A stretch of DNA of 64,000 nt from Dehalococcoidia bacterium (lineage in GTDB: Bacteria > Chloroflexota > Dehalococcoidia > E44-bin15). Position 1 is the first letter of the stretch. Each line of letters begins with the position of its first letter. This document shows, in pieces, positions 48,844 through 56,324 of this stretch. The DNA lies in NCBI GenBank assembly GCA_041649635.1, contig JBAZMV010000001.1, forward strand, positions 372,001-436,000, given 5' to 3'. Made by a program: the position numbers and the translations under genes. Under the pieces are notes generated by a model, which made no database searches, was not told the DNA's origin, and saw nothing but the letters and a program-made list of their open reading frames with translations.

Positions 48844-50586
48844 TTACTTACACGGCAGCGTGAAACTGAATGTCGCTCCCCTGCCCTCTACGCTCTCGGC
48901 CCATATCCTGCCGCCGTGCGCCTCTATGATGTGCTTCGATATAGCAAGCCCCAGCCCCGTGCCGCCGCCGCTCCGGGCCTTGTCCGCCTTGTAGAAGCGC
49001 TCGAAGATGCGCGGCAGGTCGTCGGCGGGGATGCCCACGCCGGTATCGGCCACCGAGACGCGGACGCCGCCGTCGTCCGGCGAGGCGGAGACGGTGACGG
49101 CGCCGCCGGGCGGGGTGAACTTTATCGCATTGTGCAGCAGGTTCACCAGCACCTGCTCGACGCGGCCGCGGTCGGCGTTGATCGCCGGCAGTGTCGAGTT
49201 GATGTCGATATTGATTCGCAGTCCGGCTCTATCGGCCTGGGCCTTCAGCCGCGTGGCGGTCGATCCTATCAGTTCAGCTATATCGACAGGGATTTTGTTA
49301 AGGGGCGCGTCGCCGCTCTCCAGGCGCGAGAGCTCGCCCAGCTCCTGCACCAGTTGTGTCAGGTCATCCGCCTCCTCGTTTATCTTGGACAGGAAGTCCT
49401 GCGCGACTGTCTTGTCGTCAAAGGCGCCCGCGTGCAGCGTCTCGGCCAGGGCCTTGATGGAGGCTATGGGTATGCGCAGCTCGTGCGATATGTTGGATAC
49501 AAAGTCCCGGCGCACGGTCTCCAGGCGTTTTATCTCCGTCAGGTCCTGGAGCAGGAGGAGGCAGCTGGGCGGATTTTCCAGCGGCGTGGCTATGGCCATT
49601 ATCGTTTTCCTGGGCCGGCTGGTCTCCACCAGCTTTGTGAGCTGTGTCCCGCTTTGCAGGCTGCGCTGCACTATATCGTCAAGCTCGTAGTCGCGCACGG
49701 CCTCGACGAAGGTTTGTCCGACCGATTCCCCCTGCGTTATGTGAAGGATGTTCGTCGCCGCGTTGTTGATGAGCGATATCTTGCTCCCGGCGTCGATGAG
49801 GATGATGCCGTCGCTCATCTGCGATAGTATGGCCGACATGCGGTCGCGGTCCATGCCCAGCAGCCATATCACCTCTTTGATCTTGGCCGCCATCAGGTTG
49901 AAGGCCGTGGCCAGCTCGCCGACCTCGCCGCGCGACGCCGTCTTTATCTCCTGGTTCAGGTCGCCCTCGGCTATCCCGCGCGCCATGCGCGTCATCCTTC
50001 GCACCGGGTTGATGGTCAGTTTCGACAATTGCAGCGCCAGCACGAAGGCGGCCAGCGCGGCCAGTATCGATACCCAGACTATGGTTATCAGCACGTGGTG
50101 CATGTGCCCGTCGATCGTCGTCAGCGGGATGGACACACGGGAACAGCCGACGATCTCGCCGTCCGATTCTATCGGCACCGCCGTGTATAACATGTCGTAT
50201 CCCAGGGTCGCGCTGTAACGTATGCTGGACGAAGCCGTGCCGTTCAATGCCCCGGCCACCTCCGGCCTGTCGGAGTGGTTCTCCATCGCGGACGGTTCCT
50301 CTATGGAGTCGCCGAGGACGGCGCCGCCGATATCGATAACGGTTGTCCTGGAATCGATCCCGTCGCTGAGGGACTTCACCAGCGCGTCGATCTCCGTTGT
50401 GTCCTCGTCATCGAAATACGGCTCGGCGGCGTAAGCGAAGACGGTCGCCTGTTCCGTCATCTGGGCGCTGAGGCCCTCTATGTAGCTGTCCTTGAAGAAA
50501 AAGTAGAAATAGCTGCTGATGCCTACGATGCATACCAGGATCAGAAGTGTGAAGCTGATGACGGTGCGCCACCTGATGCTGTGCAA
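48844..50586 (-). CDS. phoR: Phosphate regulon sensor histidine kinase PhoR
   Basis: A 580-aa membrane histidine kinase. Helix 1 is VISFTLLILVCIVGISSYFY, then an extracytoplasmic sensor of about 140 residues, then helix 2 ITIVWVSILAALAAFVLALQ. A HAMP domain (NPVRRMTRMARGIAEGDLNQ) and a PAS domain (MSDGIILIDAGSKISLINNA) follow. The HisKA motif is FVSNISHELRIPIASIKALA, and the ATPase domain has HNAIKFTPPGG, DTGVGIPADDLPRIFERFYK and GTGLGLAISKHI. It should phosphorylate PhoB in low phosphate under PhoU/Pst control. The start is TTG 50586, 5 bases after phoB. Its 3' end is copied at 47948-48052. Confidence 0.92.
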   Translation of the reverse strand: MHSIRWRTVISFTLLILVCIVGISSYFYFFFKDSYIEGLSAQMTEQATVFAYAAEPYFDDEDTTEIDALVKSLSDGIDSRTTVIDIGGAVLGDSIEEPSAMENHSDRPEVAGALNGTASSSIRYSATLGYDMLYTAVPIESDGEIVGCSRVSIPLTTIDGHMHHVLITIVWVSILAALAAFVLALQLSKLTINPVRRMTRMARGIAEGDLNQEIKTASRGEVGELATAFNLMAAKIKEVIWLLGMDRDRMSAILSQMSDGIILIDAGSKISLINNAATNILHITQGESVGQTFVEAVRDYELDDIVQRSLQSGTQLTKLVETSRPRKTIMAIATPLENPPSCLLLLQDLTEIKRLETVRRDFVSNISHELRIPIASIKALAETLHAGAFDDKTVAQDFLSKINEEADDLTQLVQELGELSRLESGDAPLNKIPVDIAELIGSTATRLKAQADRAGLRINIDINSTLPAINADRGRVEQVLVNLLHNAIKFTPPGGAVTVSASPDDGGVRVSVADTGVGIPADDLPRIFERFYKADKARSGGGTGLGLAISKHIIEAHGGRIWAESVEGRGATFSFTLPCK

Positions 50587-50591
50587 CGTTC

Positions 50592-51293
50592 CTACTCCTC
50601 GAACTTGTACCCGACGCCCCTCACCGTTACCAGGTGTTTCGGCTGCGCGGCGTCGTCCTCGATCTTTTGCCTGAGCCAGCGCATGTGCACGTCCACGGTG
50701 CGCGTGTCGCCGGAGAAATCGTATCCCCAGACCTTCTCCAGCAGGTAGTCGCGGCTCATCACTCGATTCTTATTTCTCATCATGAAGGCCAGCAGGTCGA
50801 ACTCCTTGGGCGTCAGCTCGATTGCGGAGCCGCGGCGGGAAACCGTGTGGCGTTCGATATCTATCTCCATCTCCACGGCCCTTATTATCGATTGGCGGGC
50901 TGTTGTCGAGTCTCCCTGCTGCCGCGCCATCTCCGCCCGCCGCAGCATGGCCTTGACCCGGGCCATGAGCTCCTTCATGCTGAAAGGCTTGGTCATGTAG
51001 TCGTCGGCGCCTATCTCCAGCCCGACCACCTTGTCGACCTCTTCGCTCCTGGCGGTGAGCATGATTATGGGCACGGCGGTCTCGGTGCGCAGGATGCGGC
51101 AGACCTCGAGCCCGTTGAGTTCAGGGAGCATTATATCGAGGATAACCAGGTCGGGACGAGCTTGTCTCGCGGCCTCGACGGCTTTCGCGCCGTCTGCGGC
51201 GGTGAAGACGCTGTAACCCTCTTTGTCCAGGTTGTATTTGATCACGCCGAGCAGCGTGTCGTCGTCTTCAACTACCAGAACTTTATGGCTCAT
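50592..51293 (-). CDS. phoB: Phosphate regulon response regulator PhoB/PhoP
   Basis: OmpR-type regulator of 233 aa. The receiver domain has VLVVEDDDTLLGVIKYNLDK, phospho-acceptor aspartate in PDLVILDIMLPELNGLEVCR, then PIIMLTARSEEVDKV and DDYMTKPFSMKELMARVKAM. The winged helix holds IELTPKEFDLLAFMMRNKNR and VWGYDFSGDTRTVDVHMRWL, ending LVTVRGVGYKFEE. It should bind the PHO boxes at 41872 and 42356. ATG 51293 gives MSHKVLVVEDD; longer in-frame starts lie upstream without better ribosome sites. It is now parted from the pst operon by the island. Confidence 0.93.
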   Translation of the reverse strand: MSHKVLVVEDDDTLLGVIKYNLDKEGYSVFTAADGAKAVEAARQARPDLVILDIMLPELNGLEVCRILRTETAVPIIMLTARSEEVDKVVGLEIGADDYMTKPFSMKELMARVKAMLRRAEMARQQGDSTTARQSIIRAVEMEIDIERHTVSRRGSAIELTPKEFDLLAFMMRNKNRVMSRDYLLEKVWGYDFSGDTRTVDVHMRWLRQKIEDDAAQPKHLVTVRGVGYKFEE

Positions 51294-51558
51294 GGCTGTC
51301 ACCATGCATAATATAGCACAGAGCAAGAAATAAACCTATGGCGATGTCTTGCCGGGGAACTTACCGGATCAACCCTTTATGGATAGCGGCAAAATGCGCC
51401 TTACCTCGTAATGTCCGATGGCGAGCGGCTTCCGATTATGCACTTGATTGAAGTCTCCTCTTGCCGGAGCAACCGATCTCTCCGCATAAGCTATCCGATA
51501 TGAAACAGCGGTGTCAGGAAAGGTCTGATGTGTTATATTAAACAAGGGAGTTCTAATT

Positions 51559-51909
51559 ATGATAATCAACAAGATCACACGGTTCCTGCTGACCGTCGTC
51601 ACGGTGCTGATAACCCCGCTGAAGTGGCTGACGACCGCGCCGACATACATCCTCATAAATGCGCCCCTGATCAAAGTTGTTTATCAGCTTCTCGTAATGG
51701 TAGTCTGGTTCCCATTCGGCGTCTTCATTGCAGCTATGAGCGTAATATATAAATCGGTGCCAATAGTCGGTTTCCTGCTCGCGTTAATCGGGATACCGAT
51801 AGTGCTTATAGGATACGCGATAAGCTACCTGCTTTCCCCGCGGATCAAGGAGGAGCGCGCCTTTATCGAGGCCTCCCAGTCGTACCCGTCCGTCGGTGAT
51901 GTAATATAG
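51559..51909 (+). CDS. Small membrane protein, function unknown
   Basis: A 116-aa protein with about three hydrophobic helices: FLLTVVTVLITPLKWLTTAP, VVYQLLVMVVWFPFGVFIAA and IVGFLLALIGIPIVLIGYAI. The cytoplasmic tail SPRIKEERAFIEASQSYPSV is charged. It has no recognisable motif. A GGGAGTTCTAATT stands before the ATG. It lies between phoB and the nrpR-like operon, in divergent orientation to phoB; the 51327-51558 gap could hold promoters for both, but I see none clearly. Confidence 0.65.
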   Translation: MIINKITRFLLTVVTVLITPLKWLTTAPTYILINAPLIKVVYQLLVMVVWFPFGVFIAAMSVIYKSVPIVGFLLALIGIPIVLIGYAISYLLSPRIKEERAFIEASQSYPSVGDVI

Positions 51910-51975
51910 TCGATTAATGATAGGCACCGCGCGCATTCACGCGGCAAAAACACCCGCAGTGATTCCGCCCCGCCA

Positions 51976-52005
51976 TTGACAAGATAAATGCTATAGTCAT
52001 ATAAT
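51976..52005 (+). promoter_or_regulatory. Consensus promoter of the nrpR-hisF-gdhA operon
   Basis: Perfect TTGACA (51976-51981), 18-bp spacer, perfect TATAAT (52000-52005). The start would fall near 52012. There lies a short inverted repeat CTGTT-GGCA-AACAG (52011-52024), well placed to be an operator, although it does not match the known archaeal NrpR operators. Confidence 0.8.
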
Positions 52006-52061
52006 TCCCTCTGTTGGCAAACAGTTTCCTACTGCCGTATTAAACATAATGAAGCGTGCTT

Positions 52062-53054
52062 ATGGGATTTGAGACACAGGACGTAGAGCGTAAAGTAATA
52101 TCGATACTCAGGATACTCAGCGGGAGCGAGGAGCCGCTGGGGGCCAGGATTATCGCCAACCGCCTCAAGGACTACGGCATAGACCTGGGCGAGCGGGCCG
52201 TAAGGTATCACCTGAAGCTGACCGATGAGCGGGGGCTCACCAGCCTCGTCGGGCGCGACGGGCGCGTGCTCACCAAACAGGGCGAGGAGGAACTGAGCGC
52301 GGCGCTGGTCAAGGACAAGGTCGGCCTGGCCATATCCAAGATAGAGCTGCTGGCATTCCGCACCAATTTCGACGCCGGGAAACGCAGCGGCCCGGTGCCC
52401 GTCAACATATCGTTCTTCCCGGAGAAGAAATTCGGCAAGGCCCTGGCCGCCATGAAGCCCATCTTCGACGCCGGCCTTTGTGTTAGCAAACTGGTCATCG
52501 TGGCGCGCGGCGGGGAAAAGATAGGGGAATTCACCGTGCCTAAGGGAAGGATCGGGTTCGCCACTGTATGCAGCATTATGATCAACGGCGCCATGCTCAA
52601 GGCCGGCATCCCGATGGATTCGCGCTTCGGCGGCATCCTCCAGGTGCGCGACCGCAAACCTGTGCGCTTCATCGAGCTGGTGCACTACGCGGGGTCATCG
52701 CTCGATCCGTCCGAGGTATTCATCAGGGCCAAGATGACATCCGTAAGAAGCATTATCAAAACAGGCAACGGCAAGATACTGGCCAACTTCAGGGAGATCC
52801 CGGCGATGTGCAAAGAGACGGTGGAATCGGTAGTATCCGGGCTGAAGGAAGCCGGGCTGGGCGGACTGCTGGTCATGGGCAATATCAGCGAGCCCGTATG
52901 CGAAGTGCCGGTGGAGCTCAACCGCATAGGCATGATACTGATAGGCGGCATGAACCCTGTGGCCGCCGCCGAGGAGTCCGGCATCGAGGCCGACAACCGC
53001 GCCATGAGCACCGTAGTGGACTATCAGCGATTGATCAAAATCCAGGATGTGTAA
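52062..53054 (+). CDS. NrpR-type (DUF128) transcriptional regulator
   Basis: A 330-aa regulator related to archaeal NrpR, the 2-oxoglutarate-responsive repressor of nitrogen genes. The N-terminal winged helix covers about residues 1-75: VISILRILSGSEEPLGARII, LGERAVRYHLKLTDERGL. The rest is one DUF128/NrpR effector domain: GPVPVNISFFPEKKFGKALA, VPKGRIGFATVCSIMINGAM, RFGGILQVRDRKPVRFIELV, IGMILIGGMNPVAAAEESGI. It lies directly upstream of hisF and gdhA, fitting nitrogen control of glutamate synthesis and likely self-regulation. ATG 52062 or GTG 52056 could be the start. It overlaps the in-frame ATG before hisF. Confidence 0.85.
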   Translation: MGFETQDVERKVISILRILSGSEEPLGARIIANRLKDYGIDLGERAVRYHLKLTDERGLTSLVGRDGRVLTKQGEEELSAALVKDKVGLAISKIELLAFRTNFDAGKRSGPVPVNISFFPEKKFGKALAAMKPIFDAGLCVSKLVIVARGGEKIGEFTVPKGRIGFATVCSIMINGAMLKAGIPMDSRFGGILQVRDRKPVRFIELVHYAGSSLDPSEVFIRAKMTSVRSIIKTGNGKILANFREIPAMCKETVESVVSGLKEAGLGGLLVMGNISEPVCEVPVELNRIGMILIGGMNPVAAAEESGIEADNRAMSTVVDYQRLIKIQDV

Positions 53055-53055
53055 T

Positions 53056-53847
53056 ATGAAAAAAGTAAAAGTGATCCCCTGTCTCGATATCAAGGAAGGC
53101 AGGGTGGTTAAGGGGGTAAAGTTCGTCGGCCTGCGCGACGCGCGCGACCCCGTTGAGGCTGCCAGGACATACTGCAGGGAAGGCGCCGACGAGCTGGTTT
53201 TCCTCGATATCTTCGCCACGGTGGAGAACAGGAAAACGCGGCGTGACTGGGTCAAGCGTGTCTGCGACGTGGTTACCGTTCCATTCGCCGTGGGCGGAGG
53301 CATCAACAGCATCGAGGACATGCAGGAGCTGTTCGACCTGGGCGTGGATAAGGTATCGATCAATACCGCCGCGGTGGAGAACCCCGGGCTTATCACCGAA
53401 GCCTCCAAGAAATTCGGCAAGAAACGGCTGGTCGTCGCCATCGACGGCAAGAAGAACAAGGCCGGAGGAAAAAAGCCGCGGCTCGAGGTGACGATAAAGA
53501 GCGGCACCAGGGGCACCGGCCTCGATATCGTCGAGTGGGCCAGGAAGGTGGAGAAGCTGGGAGCGGGGGAGATACTGCTCACCAGCAAGGACGCCGACGG
53601 CACGAAGGACGGATACGACCTTGAGATGACAAAGGCCGTGGCCGAGGCGGTAAAGATACCGGTAACCGCTTCAGGCGGCGCGGGCACGCTGGAGCACCTG
53701 TACGAAGGTGTGGCCATAGGCAAGGCGTCGGCGGTGCTGGCGGCATCGATATTTCACTTCGGAGAGATAAGCATTAAGGAAGCGAAGGAATACCTTCGGG
53801 ACAAAGGGATCCCGGTGAGTATAACTAAAGTCAAGGAGAAGAAATAA
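53056..53847 (+). CDS. hisF: Imidazole glycerol phosphate synthase cyclase subunit
   Basis: With HisH it makes imidazole glycerol phosphate and AICAR from PRFAR, joining histidine and purine synthesis. Half-barrel motifs: VIPCLDIKEGRVVKGVKFVG, with the catalytic first aspartate, then LVFLDIFATVENRKT, VPFAVGGGINSIEDM and VSINTAAVENP. VVAIDGKKNKAGGKKPRLEV and GAGEILLTSKDADGTKDGYD carry the second catalytic aspartate. ASGGAGTLEHLYE is also typical. Start ATG 53056, 2 bases after the regulator stop. It is parted from the other his genes by 32 kb. No hisH is visible in the window. At 263 aa it has normal length. Confidence 0.96.
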   Translation: MKKVKVIPCLDIKEGRVVKGVKFVGLRDARDPVEAARTYCREGADELVFLDIFATVENRKTRRDWVKRVCDVVTVPFAVGGGINSIEDMQELFDLGVDKVSINTAAVENPGLITEASKKFGKKRLVVAIDGKKNKAGGKKPRLEVTIKSGTRGTGLDIVEWARKVEKLGAGEILLTSKDADGTKDGYDLEMTKAVAEAVKIPVTASGGAGTLEHLYEGVAIGKASAVLAASIFHFGEISIKEAKEYLRDKGIPVSITKVKEKK

Positions 53848-55095
53848 ATGGCAAAGATAAACCCGTTTGAAGTAGCGCGACAGCAGATAGACGCGTGCGC
53901 GGATATCCTGAAGCTGGAGCCCCATGTGCGCGAGATGCTGAAGACCCCGATGCGCGAGCTGCATTTCACCATGCCGATACGCATGGATGACGGCAAGATA
54001 AAGATATTCCAGGGCTTCAGGGTGCAGTACAACGACGCCAGGGGCCCGGCAAAGGGCGGCATCCGCTTCCACCCCGAGGAGACCATCGATACGGTGCGCG
54101 CGCTGGCCTCATGGATGACCTGGAAGTGCTCCCTGCTGGACCTTCCGCTGGGCGGCGGCAAGGGCGGCATAATCTGCAACGTCAAAGAGATGTCCCCGGC
54201 CGAGCTCGAGCGCCTGAGCAGGGCCTATGCGCAGTGCGTCTGGAAATTCATCGGACCGGAGCAGGACGTCCCAGCCCCCGATGTCTACACCACCCCGCAG
54301 ATAATGGCCTGGATGATGGATGAGTATTCCAAGATAGTCGGCAAGAACCAGTTCGGCACCATCACCGGCAAGCCCCTTTGCATCAGCGGCTCCAAGGGGC
54401 GCGGCGACGCGACGGCCCGTGGAGGGATGTTCACACTTAAGGAGGCGGCCAAGGTCTGCAAGATCGATTTGAGCAAGGCTACCGTGGCCGTGCAGGGATA
54501 CGGCAATGCCGGCTCCTTCGCCCACAGCCTGAGCCAGGAGCTTTTCGGCTGCAAGGTCGTCGCCGTCAGCGACAGCAAGGGCGGCATCTTCAACGCCAAA
54601 GGGCTTGACCCGCAGGCCGTCAGCAAGCACAAGGCTAAGACGGGCTCGGTTGTCAATTTCCCGGGCGCCAAGAATATCTCCAACGCTGAGCTACTGGAGC
54701 TTGAGGTCGACGTGCTGCTGCCGAGCGCGCTGGAAAATGTCATTACGGAGAAGAACGCCGGCAATCTCAAGGCGAAGATAATCGGAGAACTGGCCAACGG
54801 GCCGACAACGCCCGAGGCCGACGCCATCATCTACAAGAAAGGCATCCACGTAATACCCGATTTCCTGTGCAACGCCGGCGGCGTGACCGTCTCTTACTTC
54901 GAGATGGTGCAGAACTTCTACATGTTCAGCTGGGATGAGGACGAAGTGCGCGAGAAGCTGGAGAAGCGGATGATCAGCGCTTACAACTCGGTGCTGGCTA
55001 CCTCCAAGAAATACAAGATAAACATGCGCCAGGCGGCCTATGTGGTTGCCGTAGAGCGCGTGGTCGAGGCCATGAAGCTTCGCGGCTGGGTCTAA
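53848..55095 (+). CDS. gdhA: Glutamate dehydrogenase (Glu/Leu/Phe/Val family)
   Basis: A 415-aa hexameric-type glutamate dehydrogenase linking ammonia and 2-oxoglutarate to glutamate. Motifs: MPIRMDDGKIKIFQGFRVQY, ARGPAKGGIRFHPEETIDTV, the catalytic LDLPLGGGKGGIICNVKEMS with its lysines, and DVPAPDVYTTPQIMAWMMDE. The NAD(P) fold carries VAVQGYGNAGSFAHSLSQEL. End motif NAGGVTVSYFEMVQN. The C-terminal DEDEVREKLEKRMISAYNSV helix is usual. It directly follows hisF with no gap and is downstream of the nrpR-like gene, so nitrogen control is likely. A terminator follows. Confidence 0.96.
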   Translation: MAKINPFEVARQQIDACADILKLEPHVREMLKTPMRELHFTMPIRMDDGKIKIFQGFRVQYNDARGPAKGGIRFHPEETIDTVRALASWMTWKCSLLDLPLGGGKGGIICNVKEMSPAELERLSRAYAQCVWKFIGPEQDVPAPDVYTTPQIMAWMMDEYSKIVGKNQFGTITGKPLCISGSKGRGDATARGGMFTLKEAAKVCKIDLSKATVAVQGYGNAGSFAHSLSQELFGCKVVAVSDSKGGIFNAKGLDPQAVSKHKAKTGSVVNFPGAKNISNAELLELEVDVLLPSALENVITEKNAGNLKAKIIGELANGPTTPEADAIIYKKGIHVIPDFLCNAGGVTVSYFEMVQNFYMFSWDEDEVREKLEKRMISAYNSVLATSKKYKINMRQAAYVVAVERVVEAMKLRGWV

Positions 55096-55128
55096 GCCGT
55101 AAAATATATTCGATATCCAATACGAACC

Positions 55129-55162
55129 GTACGCCTGCCGTCAATGGCAGGCGTACTTTTTT
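55129..55162 (+). terminator. Rho-independent terminator after gdhA
   Basis: GTACGCCTGCC, loop GTCAAT, GGCAGGCGTAC, then TTTTTT. An 11-bp perfect stem with a clean U-run. Confidence 0.92.
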
Positions 55163-55212
55163 ATGTTAGACGCTCGATGGGAAATGCTATGCTATAATAC
55201 ACGTGCGATTCA

Positions 55213-55237
55213 GTAGGGCGGGCTGTGCCCGCCCTAC
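55213..55237. repeat. GTAG...CTAC REP palindrome
   Basis: GTAGGGCGGGC-TGT-GCCCGCCCTAC, an 11-bp perfect stem, 40 bases upstream of the GNAT start. A TATAAT at 55193 just before it may be a -10. Confidence 0.85.
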
Positions 55238-55277
55238 ACCCATAATTCACATACCATTGATCGATGAAGAGAACGAT

Positions 55278-55835
55278 ATGACGATTACACTGCCGGAAAA
55301 TCTCCCCCGCATCGAGACCGAACGCCTGCTGCTCAGGCCGTTCGCGCTTGACGACGCGCCCGTAGTGCAGGAGCTCGCCGGCGATTACGACATAGCTGCC
55401 AATGTGAGAATGATACCGCACCCCTACCCGGACCATATGGCCGAGGACTGGATAGACTCGCACCGGGACAAGCTGGAGCACGGCGAGATTCACCTGGCGA
55501 TAACGCTGCGGGACGAGGGAACGCTAATAGGTTCAATAGGCCTTATAGTTAACCGCGACGACGAGAACGCGGAGCTGGGATACTGGATAGGCAAGCCCTA
55601 CTGGAACAAAGGCTACTGCACCGAGGCGGCGCGGGCTTTAGTCAAATACGGATTCGGCAAGCTGAATCTGCACCGCATCCACTCTTTCTATATGACCAAG
55701 AATCCGGCTTCGGGGCGCGTCATGCAGAAGCTGGGGATGAAGTACGAGGGGACGCTGCGCAAGTGCATCAAGAAGTGGGATGTCTTTGAGGATGTGAACG
55801 TCTACTCGATACTGATAAGCGAGTACTCAGGTTGA
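55278..55835 (+). CDS. GNAT family N-acetyltransferase (RimJ/RimL type)
   Basis: A 185-aa acetyltransferase. Family segments: PRIETERLLLRPFALDDAPV, HLAITLRDEGTLIGSIGLIV, AELGYWIGKPYWNKGYCTEA for acetyl-CoA binding, then YGFGKLNLHRIHSFYMTKNP, ASGRVMQKLGMKYEGTLRKC. The end WDVFEDVNVYSILISEY is typical of the RimJ/RimL group that acetylates protein N-termini or small amines. ATG 55278 has GAAGAG upstream. A longer frame from 55203 covers a REP palindrome and is rejected. It stands alone. Confidence 0.9.
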   Translation: MTITLPENLPRIETERLLLRPFALDDAPVVQELAGDYDIAANVRMIPHPYPDHMAEDWIDSHRDKLEHGEIHLAITLRDEGTLIGSIGLIVNRDDENAELGYWIGKPYWNKGYCTEAARALVKYGFGKLNLHRIHSFYMTKNPASGRVMQKLGMKYEGTLRKCIKKWDVFEDVNVYSILISEYSG

Positions 55836-55860
55836 GAATTATGTCAACCCCGTGCTCAAA

Positions 55861-56300
55861 GCTGTCATTGCGAGTCCTTCCCCGTTAGGAATATGCGGAA
55901 GGACGTGGCAATCTCACAGCTAATCAACCCCCTGCAATCCCCCAATACGTTGGTCCTCTGGTAGGGGCGACCCTTGTGGTCGCCCGCAGCGGGCAGGCAC
56001 AAGACCTGCCCCTACATATAGGGGACACCCCTATAACCCCGTCATGAGACCCTGTCTCCTGTACCTCTTTCTAAAACTACCCTCTCCCTTGAGGGGAGAG
56101 GGCTATGGTGAGAGCGTTGTTAGTTCCCTTCTCTTTGATAAAGAGAGGGACTCAAGGGTGAGTTCGTGCAAGTTCCCCCTCTTTTTAGAAGAGGGGGTAA
56201 GGGGGAGTTTATCTTTAAATTATCTTCCCTCTCCCTCTGCAGGGAGAGGGTCAGGGTGAGGGTCGTAATCCGTCATTCCGGTGAAAACTGGAATCCGGAC
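55861..56300. repeat. Gene-free block of nested repeats
   Basis: From left: a CATTGCGAGTCCTTCC...GGAAGGACGTGGCAATCTC element (55866-55914). Then a reversed copy of the composite repeat (55923-56075) with an inverted REP pair (55961-56015) inside it. Next, short CTCCCTTGAGGGGAGAGGG, CCCTCTTT...AAGAGGGGG and CCTCTGCAGGGAGAGGG hairpins (56082-56255), and a CATTCCGGTGAAAACTGGAA element (56274-56293). No gene is seen on either strand. Confidence 0.8.
55961..56015. repeat. Inverted REP pair inserted in a composite repeat
   Basis: GTAG with GGGCGACC-CTTGT-GGTCGCCC, spacer GCAGC, then GGGCAGG-CACAAGA-CCTGCCC with CTAC. It divides the reversed composite repeat into two halves. Confidence 0.85.
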
Positions 56301-56301
56301 A

Positions 56302-56324
56302 GGGCGAGGCGACCTCGCCCCTAC
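56302..56324 (-). repeat. REP hairpin whose GTAG supplies the kinase stop codon
   Basis: Minus strand: GTAG, GGGCGAGG-TCG-CCTCGCCC. The TAG of GTAG (56321-56323) is the stop codon of the giant kinase, whose last codons are AGC AAG. Confidence 0.85.

Noticed and set aside
48733..49827. Plus-strand open frame (364 codons) opposite phoR
   Set aside because: Antisense shadow of the kinase; no motifs, and it begins in the worn repeat.
55861..56300. CRISPR array
   Set aside because: Repeats differ in length and type and are not evenly spaced; each is a hairpin rather than a repeat-spacer unit. No cas genes are present in the window.
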